From Hedera helix (Eukaryota > Streptophyta > Magnoliopsida > Apiales > Araliaceae): 64,000 nucleotides of DNA. The translations under genes were made by a program, and so were the position numbers. The DNA lies in NCBI GenBank assembly GCA_947179155.2, contig OX359267.1, positions 39,428,998 to 39,492,997 of the forward strand. The letters are read 5' to 3'. This document shows positions 1-14,839 of the stretch, piece after piece. Position 1 is the stretch's first letter. Each line of letters begins with the position of its first letter. Below the pieces are notes generated by a model, which saw only the letters and a program-made list of their open reading frames with translations, was not told the origin of the DNA and made no database searches.

Positions 1-1347
1 ATACTCTTCATATCCCTTTAACTTTTCAGGAATTTTTTTCATGATATGCCATAAACACCAACGATGTCGTGCATTAGGAAAAACCTGACTTATTGCGTTT
101 TGCATGGCCCTACATTGGTCAGTGATGATGGCGTTAGGATGGCAATCCAACATGCAAGAAAGCCAAGTTTCGAACAACCATACAAATGAAGCTGTATCCT
201 CCCGTGATATCAAACCGCATCCAAACAAAATCGACTGTCCATGATGGTTGACCCCTACAAAGGGTGCAAAAGGCATATCGTACGTGTTAACAAGGTAAGT
301 TGTATCAAAAGTTACCACGTCGCCAAATTCCTTGTATAACTCTCTACTCCTAGCATCTGCCCAAAAGACGTTCCGCAATCGATCATCTTCATCAATGGCA
401 TAAAAGAAGTCACCATTGTCTTTTTGCATTTTCACAAAGTACTGATTAATTGCCTGAGCATCCCCTTCCTTGAGCTCTAAACGCCTCACTTTGTCCTTGT
501 AATTTCTTGCATCCTTTTCTAACCATGGCAGATTATCAGGGCCCCCAGCCTCGATCACAAATGAAGAAATAGTTTTGTTTAATCTGATTCCGGCTGCCGC
601 ATCCAATTCAATTATCCTCATCGTATGTGGTGGGACAATCCGATTGCACTTAAGATATCTCACTTTATCCGGGTCCAATTCATGGTTATGATTCAGTTCA
701 ATCGAATTCAACATCCACTTCCCGTCAACTTGCAAAGAAATATTCATATGAGCTTTACAATTAATTTTTGTTGTTGGCTGAGATTTAACCGGATTTAAAG
801 TCGTTCTCTTGGGCTTTCCACTCCGATGACAATCATAAGTTATATTAGACTTTATTCCATCCTCACGCTTCTTAGAAGTTTTTATTATCGATCCGAAACC
901 TTTAGCTTTTGCATAACTTGCATAACATTCACGAGTTCATTTTCAGAATTGAAAATTGTTCCGATCTTAGGTTCCAATACCACCACCTCCAAATTACTGA
1001 TGCTACATACAAATAAAATAACATTAAAATAAAATGGTTAACTATTAATATGCAAGTAGGCAACAAAACAACATAACAGAAAGATTACAATTAACTTATC
1101 ACTTCATCTTATGAATCTACAGATGAAAGATTTCAAAGATATTGAAATATTACAATTATGACAATAGCAAGAATAATTCATAACTAATTCTTGCACAAAG
1201 AACCCAATTAGCTCAATTACTAAATGTGAGAGAGAGAAACCTGTCCGCTGGTGCCAATCTTAGTGGTGAAGTGTGATCGTCATTCGGTGGTAACGGTAGA
1301 GTCCGATCGTCCATCAGTGGTGGTGGTGGAGTACTGGAGTCCAACAT
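1..1347 (-). pseudogene. FAR1-related (FHY3/FAR1, MULE transposase-derived) gene, 5' part, frameshifted
   Basis: The minus strand encodes a FAR1 DNA-binding region followed by the start of a MULE transposase domain; the 3' end lies beyond base 1. Exon 1 is 1347-1241 (start MLDSSTPPPP), the intron 1240-1003 has GT and AG ends, and exon 2 runs from 1002 off the window. Visible pieces are a FAR1 zinc-finger-like part (YDCHRSGKPK, then ELNHNHELDPDKVRY) and the transposase part (VVTFDTTYLVNTYDMPFAPF, ITDQCRAMQNAI, HRWCLWHIMKKIPEKL). Exon 1 and the start of exon 2 are in one frame up to about base 932; the homologous reading then continues one frame over (ECYASYAKAKGFG), as if one base were missing near 930-935. 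In this family such proteins are domesticated transposases acting as nuclear transcription factors. Given the frameshift this copy is a pseudogene, a recent transposon relative, or an assembly error. Family call sure; status uncertain. Confidence 0.85.
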
Positions 1348-2096
1348 AGCTGATTTACGGAAGAGAAATGGGGGATATTGGTTCTTTATTTTTGTTACAG
1401 GAGAGTGTGAGAGAAAAATTAGTACTCTACTTTAGCTTACTATTGCGCTCTTATTTGGCGGTTTTTTTTTCCAATTGCCGCGTGGACTATAATTTTGGCT
1501 GTTGAAAATTTTGAACTGATAACTGTTCATTTGGGACCTACATCCACGTAGGATCATTGGCTGATTCGGTAGCTAAGTCATTACGCATAACATTACCCGT
1601 AAAAAAATTATGTTGGGTTGTTGCTTTGATTATGTCTTATCGAGGGATAGGTGAGAGCAACTCACGTGAGGTGTACAGAACTGTCCCATTACAAAAAAAA
1701 TTGCATTATCCTATGTTCTATACGAGCAGCTGATGTGACTCTGCAGGAACCTCCAACTGTTTACTTTGGCGCTTAATCACCTTTTTCCAAGTGGATCCCC
1801 TGACACGGTTGGGCCTTGGCTTGGCCCTTTGACCCTCAATAATTTGGGCCTAGTGGATGGGTCTTAGGGTTTCGATACTAACACTCCCTAAAAATAATAT
1901 ATTTGAATTTTATTTTAATTAATTTACAAAAAATTTAAGACTCAAATTGTGTAATGTGTATTTATTCTAATTTTGAAAACAACAATTTTGCACTTGAAAA
2001 AGTAATAATTGTGACAGTAATTAAAATCAAATAAATTCACATTATTTTAAAACTTTGAAAATTAATTAAGAAAAAAATCATATGAGTTTTTACCAA
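1348..2096. other. Intergenic, upstream of the FAR1-like gene
   Basis: This stretch holds the probable promoter of the minus-strand FAR1-like gene and AT-rich DNA. A telo-box-like TTAGGGTTT lies near 1863-1871. No coding potential was recognised. Confidence 0.4.
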
Positions 2097-2374
2097 TCTA
2101 GCGACCGGTTTACTTTTTTACTTTTTTTTTTTTTTAAATAACTCCCAAAAAATAAGTTTGATTTTTTCGGACTAATTTTTTACATAATACAATAATTTAG
2201 GTGTGATTTGGATGTATGTAAACAAACAGTGATGTACAGTATGTAAACACTGTTTGTTTATATGTATCCAAATCACACTTAAATCACTGTATTTTATAAA
2301 AAAAATTAATTTTAAAAAATTAGACATATTTTTTTAGAGTCATTTAAAAAAAAAAAAATCAACCGGTCGCTAGA
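2097..2374. mobile_element. Foldback MITE with GACCGGT ends
   Basis: The 14-base terminal inverted repeats are perfect: TCTAGCGACCGGTT at 2097-2110 and its complement at 2361-2374. The arms stay complementary for about 130 bases (poly-T, TAAATRACTC, GTGTGATTTGGAT) and meet in a centre containing AAACAAACAGTG and its complement. There is no coding capacity. It belongs with the elements near 11545-11885 and 28965-29135, which share the GACCGGT ends and an internal AATTTA-rich block. No clear target-site duplication was found. Confidence 0.75.
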
Positions 2375-3955
2375 CTAGCCCCATTCCCCGGTCCCTAGAA
2401 GAGCCCAAAAAAGAATGTAAATGGAAGTACTGCCATATTCATACCAACCACAGGTATTCTAAGAAATCTGATACTTTTTCAGTGGCAGGCTAAATATTAT
2501 GATTGGGAGAATTAAAACTTAGCAGGACTAGGCCTTTCAATTGGGCTTAGTACTGCCCAAAGCTTGGCCCAGTTTAGAAATAGTCCATTTAAGTGTCTAG
2601 TCGGCCCATGAAAGACAAGTTGAAGCTTCAGTCCAATTGTGCTCACAAGCAGCGGAATAGGTTGATATTTTGATTTTTGGGTGCTGGTGCTTCCTCACGG
2701 TTAGACAACAGGAGGAATTTATAACTTATTTTGCAGTAGAAAGAACAAAGAAAAATATTAGAGGCTGATTTTTAATTCAAAATTGTATTATTTCTCTCTC
2801 TCTCAAATGGAAAAATTATAGTGCACCCAAAAAAATAAATTGAAAAGAAGAATGTTTGTTCTTATTTTTCAGCCGGAGGTTTATGAATCACAATATTTTT
2901 AGAGAATTGGTATTTTCACATGATCTGAGTATAAAGTGGGACTCACCTTCATATAAGCGAGAACTATGTGAAAATATAAAAAACACAGTGCTCCCCTATT
3001 TTTAGTGATATAATTCAATTCAATTATGCTACATACACTTGCATGTTTATTTAATCATTTTCTTATAATGGAGGGGTGAGTTTTTAGTAGAATAATAAGT
3101 TTACACATACTACATTTAATCACAATATCAAACACTACATTCCATCTCACCTTTAAAAAATAGGGTCTATCACAGAAATTCGTGTCAAGTCTCTTTTAAT
3201 GATGAAATGGGATGTAGTGTTTGATATACTGTAGTATTTAGATGTTGAATACAGTGTTTAGTAGAAAGGGTTTGTTTTGAGTCCAATCATAAATCAAATG
3301 GTCAAATAATGCTTTTATGCAAGGAAAAAGAAGACGAGGTAGAAAATGAGTTCGTTTTTCTTTGGGTTGTTCATGGCCTCACAAAAGGAATTATTAGCAT
3401 GTGGTGTCAACCCCACCGTGATTGAGATAGTTTTTGAGGTTTTCAGGTGAAAATTATTATGGCTATTAGGTTTATGGCCGTTGTTTTACATGATCATGAC
3501 GATAAGAATTGTTACAAGAAAAAAAGTTATATTTTGACTTTTTAAATTTAATTTACGAAATTTTAAAATTTAAAATTATTCTGAATGCATTAAATTTTAG
3601 ATAATATAATCATAATTATTTAAAACTATCTAAAAGATATCAGTATTGTAAAGCTTAATGTTTTTATATAAATCACATATGTTTCTAAATTTTAGGATTT
3701 TACTAATTGAATTTTAAAGGGAAAATTGGGACTGTTTTGTAGAATGGAGATAGTGAGTATAATGCAATTAGCACTGCTACAAGCCATTACCTCTTTCATA
3801 CATGCCAACGAATGTGATGCATTAATCTCTTTAAAATGCCTGCATTAATGAGGAGAAATTGATGTGCAACTCTTGCCGTTTACTACCTATTATTCAAAAC
3901 GAGGAATCTTGGTGAGTGGTATTTTTGCAGGAGTGGAATCTTTCTTTTATTATTT
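2375..3955. other. AT-rich intergenic DNA with short foldbacks
   Basis: No gene is seen. A ~60-bp hairpin at 2913-2974 has arms TTTTCACATG and CATGTGAAAA-like sequence and has a relative at 28574-28630. A longer inverted repeat at about 3105-3240 pairs ACACTACATTCCATCTCA with TGAAATGGGATGTAGTGT. Confidence 0.5.
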
Positions 3956-4209
3956 TCTCCGTCCGCAAACATAGACTTGGTGTAAATTTTAAAGTTAAAT
4001 CGATCAATTTTAGAATTAAAATTATTTCATTTTTTTTTAAATAAAAGTAAAAGTAATATACACATAAGAAAATAAGTTTAATTTACTATAATATTTAATT
4101 TTTAAAAATTTAAAAATATTAATTAATTTGCTTAGTTAAGGATTCTAATATCAATGAATTTGATCAGAAAAGTCAAACAAGTCAATTTTTTTGCTAGACA
4201 AACGGAGTA
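3956..4209. mobile_element. Stowaway-like (Tc1/mariner) MITE
   Basis: The ends CTCCGTCCGCAAACATAGAC and CTAGACAAACGGAG form inverted repeats that fit the CTCCCTCCGT consensus of plant Stowaway MITEs. The interior is AT-rich and non-coding. A relative with the same inner sequence (TTTTAAAGTYAAAT, TTAAAATTAAAAT) lies at 28024-28274. Confidence 0.65.
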
Positions 4210-4761
4210 GCTTATTATATCTCTTAGATGCCCTCTGATCCAAGAAAATAATAATATAAGAGTTATTTTGTATTTTTAATTTTGGATAATTTCAAATCTA
4301 AGCATCAATCAAAGTTGTTGAACAATGAAAGAGACAAGGATACGATTATAACTATAAGGAATCAATTAATCTCGATAATGTTTCAATAATAAATAAATAC
4401 AAAAGCCAGAATACAAAGAAAATAACATCAGTAATAAAGAAAATAGAAAAATCTCGTAATAAAATAACAAGAATCGAATCTGCAAGTTATAATTTTAAAG
4501 TTTCAGTCTTAACCACTCTTTTTGATTGCTACATGTTTTCCAAGCTGAACATTGTAATTAACAGCACAAAATATATCTGTTGTACAGTAAGTACAGTAAA
4601 GGGTCATCATTCAACAAAAATCAACTCATAAAGAATCTGCTGGGTTCAAAAGATTGTGTCTCTATAATTAGATTTGCAGAAAAGCACAAGCGTGCCAGAC
4701 GATAACAAGAAATATTGATTGATATGACTTTATATACTTTTCCATCATTGATCAAGAAATA
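4210..4761. other. Intergenic, nothing recognised
   Basis: AT-rich DNA without open frames or clear repeats. Confidence 0.3.
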
Positions 4762-4785
4762 CCCCCCCCCCCCCCCCCCCCCCCC
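4762..4785. repeat. Poly-C tract (24 C)
   Basis: An uninterrupted run of 24 C, just left of a hAT-like element. Confidence 0.9.
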
Positions 4786-4804
4786 ACAAACCCATCCCCA
4801 CCTC

Positions 4805-5497
4805 TAGACCTGACAAACGGGACGGGCCAGTTCAAACAGGCCGAATTTCGTTGGGTCGGATTGAAAAGACCCGAATTTTGCCGGGCTAAAAACTTGCGGC
4901 TCGTGGCTCGCCCAGGCCGGGTCCGCCCGCGGGTTTTTTAAGTTTTTTTTTTTAATAAATATTATTTTATTTTTAAAATATATATATATATATTTACAAC
5001 TATAATACATAATTTAAAATAAATATTAACTCTAATTATTTACAATTATAACACATAATTTATACATAATCATTTAATAGTATTAGTAAATAAAATAATC
5101 AATAATTTTATAGTTATATATATTAAAATATAACTAATCTTGTGATTAATTAATTGATAAATGTATATAATATTAATATTAAAGATAAGATAGTAAAAGA
5201 AAGACTAAAGGTAATATATATATATAATATTCATAATTTTTTTTTCTATTATTATTCAATATCACATGTTAAAATTTACTCTTATATTCTTCATAATTCT
5301 CTATTTGATTCATTTTTTAAGTTAATATTTTTTTTTGTCATCAATATCAAATAATAAAAATAAGAAAAAAAAAAAATTGGGCCACGAGCGGGGCCAAAAA
5401 CAGGCCGAGCCAAAACGCCCAAATTTTTTTGAGCTGAAAAATGAAAGTCCATAGCCCAATTTTTTTGGGTCAGCCTGGGCCTATTTTGCTAGGTCTA
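4805..5497. mobile_element. Non-autonomous hAT-like element with GC-rich subterminal repeats
   Basis: The ends TAGACCTGACAAA and TTTGCTAGGTCTA form imperfect inverted repeats. The 8-bp flanks, CCCACCTC on the left and CCCACCCC on the right, match at 7 of 8 positions, the length expected for hAT target duplications. Next to each end are many GGGCC, GGCCGG and CCCGAA words; the ~450-bp centre is extremely AT-rich. Such subterminal words are the usual transposase-binding sites in hAT elements. No transposase is encoded. Confidence 0.65.
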
Positions 5498-5608
5498 CCC
5501 ACCCCCACCCCCACCCCCACCCCCAAACGGGGAAACTTTGCAATCAATAGCATTTAGGACTTGATAACGTTTGTGGTATTATAACCTATTATGGAGAAGC
5601 AGTGTCTG
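5498..5608. repeat. CCCCCA simple repeat and flank
   Basis: ACCCCC repeats at 5498-5524 directly abut the hAT-like element. Confidence 0.6.
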
Positions 5609-5740
5609 GACCAGTGACGACGTCAATTTTTTTTTAATGAGATTAAAATTATTATTAAATTATTAATAATTTGACGAAAGTTTAAGGACAATGACCCAAG
5701 CCAATTTTTGTTTAATACTTTTATATTTTCGGGTCACATA

Positions 5741-5774
<34 letters not shown>

Positions 5775-6148
5775 AATATTATAATAACAATATAATAACT
5801 AATAACATACGATATATATACACTATATTGACTCATAATAGACATTTCTAATCACAATTATTTATAAGTAATTAATTCTTTAATTATTTTGAAAAATAAT
5901 GTAAATTAGATTATTATTTAGTTTGAAAATATTATAGAGAGATACATATATTTAGATGATATGAGTCACATGAGGTTAAAATTTATAAAATTTGACCTCG
6001 TATAATAGAAAATTTATAAAATTTGAGTAACAATAATTTATATATAATACTTAAAAAATTAAAAAAACATCTTACATTATAAAAAAATTATTATTTTTCA
6101 AAGGGGTCAATTAACCCCACACCTCACAATGTAACTTTGTCCCTGGTC
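5609..6148. mobile_element. Possible degenerate TIR element
   Basis: GACCAGTGAC at 5609 is matched by GTCCCTGGTC at the right end (9 of 10 complementary). The interior is AT-rich, includes a (GT)n run at about 5741-5764 and a GGGGTCAATTAACCCC palindrome, and has no coding frame. The class is uncertain. Confidence 0.35.
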
Positions 6149-6986
6149 TGGATCCTGGATCCTTTGCCCTAGGATTAGATTGTGCTTGTTAAGACAAATT
6201 ATGTGCGATTGGTTTTTTTTTCTATTATATTTTTCTAGGCGTTAGTTTATTATTTAGTATATTTGGAGGTCCGAACTTATTGCATCACTTTTGGTAACGA
6301 TAAATTTAAATTCAGATGTTATGTTTATGAACGTGGAATCCATACAGTAGGAGTTGACGTACAGTGAAGATTTAAGAAAAATAATTAAACACATGAAATT
6401 TAATACTTGGTCTACCAAACGGCGGTTACAGAAAATCGTTGGTCATCACAATTTTAATTTAGGTTTCTCTTATAGTTTAATTAACTACTAATATGCATTA
6501 TTTCTCCCTCCCTTAAAAATATGAATACAATTTTAGAATAAGGATTTATAGAAATATATTCGTAATATTTTCAATAATTTTATTAAGATATAGGCCCGAA
6601 CAAAAATGCCCGGACCACATCAGTTGGGTCTACGCCCAGACATTATGAGATTGCAACTCGCTTAGGTGAAGCGTGCTTAAGAAGCTAAAAGTGTACATCT
6701 CTTAACCAAAAAATTCATGTTGTCGTTCTTCGAGCAATGCAGTCGTTAGACAATGAAAAACCTCTCACCAAATTTCATGCACATATGCTTGATTAGATAA
6801 ATTGAAAAAATGGAGTACATGAATTATAAAAGAATGTTTAAAAGGATAAAAAAAAGTTATATATACTCTTTTTACACTTGATACCCATATATCCATATAT
6901 TTTGATAACCTATTTTTTTAACCTTATTAACTAATTACTTACATTGGCAGTGTCCCATGACAACATTTGTGTTGACCAAAGTGATC

Positions 6987-6988
<2 letters not shown>
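6149..6988. other. Intergenic, nothing recognised
   Basis: AT-rich DNA with no support for a gene or a defined repeat. Confidence 0.3.

Positions 6989-7022
<34 letters not shown>
6989..7022. repeat. Poly-C tract (34 C)
   Basis: A run of 34 C. It gives false proline- or glycine-rich open frames on the two strands, which are not genes. Confidence 0.9.
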
Positions 7023-7591
7023 ATCCCGGCGGCTAAATCATCAAATTTCATATCACTTTGTAATATAAAATTATATTTTATCCATATTCTCACGTATAAT
7101 GACACAAGTTTAATTACCACGTCATTATTGTTAAACTAAGTATCCATTATAATTAAGTAGAGATAAATACGAAAGAAAAATATATTCTTAAATTTATAAA
7201 TAAAATTATTTTGCAGAAACAAATAGAGCAAATATTTTGAAACGGATTAAGAAATATATTGTAAATCTAATTTTGAAAGGAAAACAGTATAGTTGGAGAG
7301 GTTTAGAAGCAAGCAAGAAACTAGAAATCATGCATATTATTAATTCCACCGCCAGCTGAAACTGAGCTGCTTTTGGGTGTAAGATTATAACATAATATTA
7401 ATGTATTGTGGAGTTGTCTAATGGTTGTCTCCAGAGTTTGAATAAAACGACAGCTACCTTGCTATTCTAATAATCACATGTTCACTTTTGCACTTAGGAT
7501 GCCTTACTAATACCCTAATAATGCTCGTCAACCCTATTCTGAATACCCAACATTATTTTAGTGGTCCCTCTCCACTGTGGAGTATATATTA
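7023..7591. other. Intergenic, nothing recognised
   Basis: AT-rich DNA, no gene supported. Confidence 0.3.
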
Positions 7592-7736
7592 TTATTCTCC
7601 CTCCCATGCACTTTACAAAATAATAAAAATCTAAAATTAATAATAAAAATCTAAAATTACTGCAACAGTAAAATTTAATTACAGTGTTAGTGTATAAAAT
7701 TTTAAATGTATACTATTTGTTAAGATGGAGAAAGTA
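7592..7736. mobile_element. Short Stowaway-like MITE
   Basis: TATTCTCCCTCCCATGCACT on the left and AGATGGAGAAAGTA on the right are imperfect inverted ends. The inside contains a short direct duplication of AATAAAAATCTAAAATTA. Confidence 0.45.
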
Positions 7737-8357
7737 TATAAAATTTCTCACCCTCTAGCATTTTTCAACTTTTTTAAGCTCCATTTTAAGAAGTACATTG
7801 TATTCTTATAATTAAATATATAATTATTATTATACTATCAAATAGTAAATCAATCGATATATATATATATATAAAAAGAAATAGTGACCTAAAGATTTTA
7901 GCGTTCTAGTCTTAATTATTAAGCTAATATCTCATTGGCCTTTGATTTCCCACTTAATTGAAGTTTCAGTTTTGATCAGTCTCAGAAGTTTTGAAGTGAA
8001 ATTATCAAAATTTCATGTCTTTACATTAAAGAAAATTTAGACTAAAATACAGTTTGAACTTCAAAATTTATTAAATTATTGATCTTTGCACCCTAATATA
8101 TAAACTGCATCTAAGCGCATCTTAGGATTTTTTTTGGTTAAACAAAATGTATGTTACGAGATTTTTAACCGATCAAAATACATCCCAAAATTCTTTTTAT
8201 TACACAAAATGCGGCTATACTTTTGGGTTCAAATGATCTTTTTTAAGTGAAAAAGAATTTGGAATACACTTAAATACGTTTTAAAAACTGAGGTGCAAAT
8301 TTAAACAACTCGACAAAACTTTGAAGTACAAATTGTAATTTAATAAAAAATCTATAA
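7737..8357. other. Intergenic, nothing recognised
   Basis: AT-rich DNA with a short (AT)n run near 7858-7873. No gene is supported. Confidence 0.3.
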
Positions 8358-8620
8358 TACTCTCTCCGTTACATATTATATGATTATTGTTAACTTTTTA
8401 AAATCAACTTAATTAAAAAAATTTAAACTCAAAATTGATATATATTTTTTAGTTTTAATCAATGTAATAATGAATATTATGAATTATCTAAAAATTATTA
8501 CTTATTATAAATTTTATTTTTTTATAATTTTTAATAAATCATCATAATTTAAATTTAAAAATATTTTAAATTAATTTAAAAAAATAAATAATAATTATAT
8601 AATTTAAAGGAGATGGAGTA
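8358..8620. mobile_element. Stowaway-like MITE
   Basis: TACTCTCTCCGTT on the left is complementary to AGGAGATGGAGTA on the right with a few mismatches. The AT-rich inside resembles the element at about 14069-14330. Confidence 0.6.
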
Positions 8621-9695
8621 TGATATTATCATCTCATATTTTAGTTCATCTTTATAAAGTGAATCTCATTTGGATCGAGATTAAAACAAACAATAGCTAT
8701 ATATGAAGTACAAGATGCATGGACATTGGGATCTGGACCGTAACAAAGCTGGTTTGATGGCTCACAATATATAATTAACTGCATTAGTGATAATAAATGA
8801 ATATACTACTGGTGACAAATATCCATTGAAACATGATTATGTCGGGTACATACCATACCAATCACTCCCTTAGCCATGCTGATATTAATCAGTCTTTTTA
8901 GTGCTGTTTAATTATTTGGTGAACTAGCTAGCTAGCTAGGTCAGTGTAGAAATGTAGGTTTAATTTAGGGTTTTAGTCTTATTTTACCGGCAACAAAGAA
9001 AGAAAATTAATGAAAGAGGAAAGAAATTTATATATTGTATACTAATAAAACTCTATTTTCGATAACGTTATAAACATTAATAACTAAACAAATCCCGAAT
9101 AAAGATATTTTAGTGGTAAAATCTTTATTTAGTACAAATATAAATACTACATAATAAATAGTAAATGTAATTTATTTCATATGAGTGGGACGTTGTGAAA
9201 ATATTCATTTTTTTAATAAAAATATTAATTTTCTAAATATAATTTTTTAAGTTTCTCTTAATTTTTTTAAGAGTAAGGCCAATAGAACCTGTGAATTATT
9301 ATAAATTTATAAATATTAATTGATATGTCTATTATAATAAAAGTATGACATATTTTTATCATAATATAAATTTTGCCGTTTTTTATTTTGGTGGTTATGA
9401 AACCCCGAAAGTCAGTCATACTAGCTCTAATAAAACAAAAACTTTTACGTGGTCCCTTCTGGGAGCACTCCGCCGTTAAAATTAACGATCCATTCCGTTC
9501 TGTTCCGCTCGCCAATGTAATAACGAACAGAAGAACATTAAATAGGAGGGGTTAACCCAATATTTTCTGAAGGTGGTCGTCAGTGGTGCTGTGAATTCTC
9601 TGCTTTCCAGCTCTATTATTCTCTCTCTTGTGCATGGAGATGCGTGTCCACATTTCCGACCTCCTCCACTAATTTCCTCCCTTTCTCTCTCTAAA

Positions 9696-9698
<3 letters not shown>
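8621..9698. other. Intergenic and promoter side of the SDR gene
   Basis: No gene is recognised up to about 9560. The last 300 bases are less AT-rich and probably contain promoter or 5' leader of the downstream dehydrogenase gene. Confidence 0.35.

Positions 9699-9778
<80 letters not shown>
9699..9778. repeat. Compound (TC)n(TA)n microsatellite
   Basis: About 25 TC units followed by about 14 TA units, ending some 105 bases before the start codon of the SDR gene, so it is probably in its promoter or leader. Confidence 0.95.
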
Positions 9779-9783
<5 letters not shown>

Positions 9784-9884
9784 TTGTTCGCTATATATAG
9801 TGTTTTAGTAACAATCTCACTGGTTAATAGTAGTTTCGAAATCCAGCGGGGAGTCCGATTTAACTGTTTCGAAATCTTACGAAT

Positions 9885-13803
<3,919 letters not shown>

Positions 13804-14839
13804 AATATAACTTTTTGTTATATATTCATGGCCTAAATATATATAGATTAATACATGAACTTTTAACGTTTTTTCAGTTTTTAATTAAATAATTATATTT
13901 TTATTTTTTTCACTTTGGAGATTGTCTTATCAGTTTTTTTAATTAAAAAAAAATTAAACTTTTAATTTTTTTACACTTTGAGGGTTATCTTCTCAATTTT
14001 TTATGATTACGTCTAATGGACAGTTGTGTGTTTGTTCAATTTGTTTCTTTTTATTGAATGAAATTATGTACTTTCTCCATCTTAAATTAAAATATTATTA
14101 TTAACTTTTGAAAGTTAATTTAAAATATTTTTAATTTCAGAATTGATAAAATATATTAAAAATTATGAAATAACAAGATTTTAATTAGTAGTACATTTAT
14201 GCATTTTAAATATTTATCATTATATTGATTATTGATATTTTTTTAAGCTGAGTTTGTAATATCTTAAATTTATTTTAAAAAATTAATAAATACCTAATTA
14301 CAAGTAAAGTCACCATTATAAGATTTTAGAAGTATCAATAATTAATATGAGGAAGAATGTTAAGATATACTGTAAAAAATGTTTCTAAAAAGTTTTATAT
14401 TATATTTCCATTTTCTTTTCCTTCAGTTTCCCTCGAATTTTCTAAGTTCCAAATGGAACCTAACATATGTTTGTAAGTGCCCTAAAAGGTCATTGATATC
14501 CCTCGAAGTTCCAAGTTTTAAATTTTGGTCTAAGAAGTTTGAAAATTCACAATTAATTCCCCGTACTTGTGAATTCACAAAAACTGATTGAATATTAAAA
14601 CTTTTGTACCAAAATTGAAAAGACGAAAACTTTTGAGGATAGTTTTGTAGTTTACCCATTTAATAAACGCGCGCCTAGATACAAATTCTCCCCTTTCAAA
14701 TAATCCCCCTCTCTTTTCTCCATTTCCTCGGGGTCGTACGGTTCTCCGGCAAATTGTAAGAAGGCAGAGTTTGGGAGTTTTTAGAGAGAGAAAGAAAGTT
14801 TCTAGAGAGAGAAATAGAGATTTTAAAGAGAGATATATA
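13804..14839. other. Intergenic between SDR and CFIm25 genes
   Basis: It holds the SDR 3' region, a Stowaway-like MITE (separate entry), an imperfect inverted repeat at about 14515-14625 (AAATTTTGGTCTAAGAAGTT against ACTTTTGTACCAAAATT), and the CFIm25 promoter and leader, rich in pyrimidines and then AGAGAG, from about 14690. Confidence 0.45.
14069..14330. mobile_element. Stowaway-like MITE, right end unclear
   Basis: The left end TACTTTCTCCATCTTA and the following AT-rich sequence match the family seen at 8358-8620. The right terminus is not clear. Confidence 0.45.

Noticed and set aside
6935..7139. Proline- or glycine-rich open frames on both strands
   Set aside because: They are by-products of the 34-base poly-C tract and have no other support.
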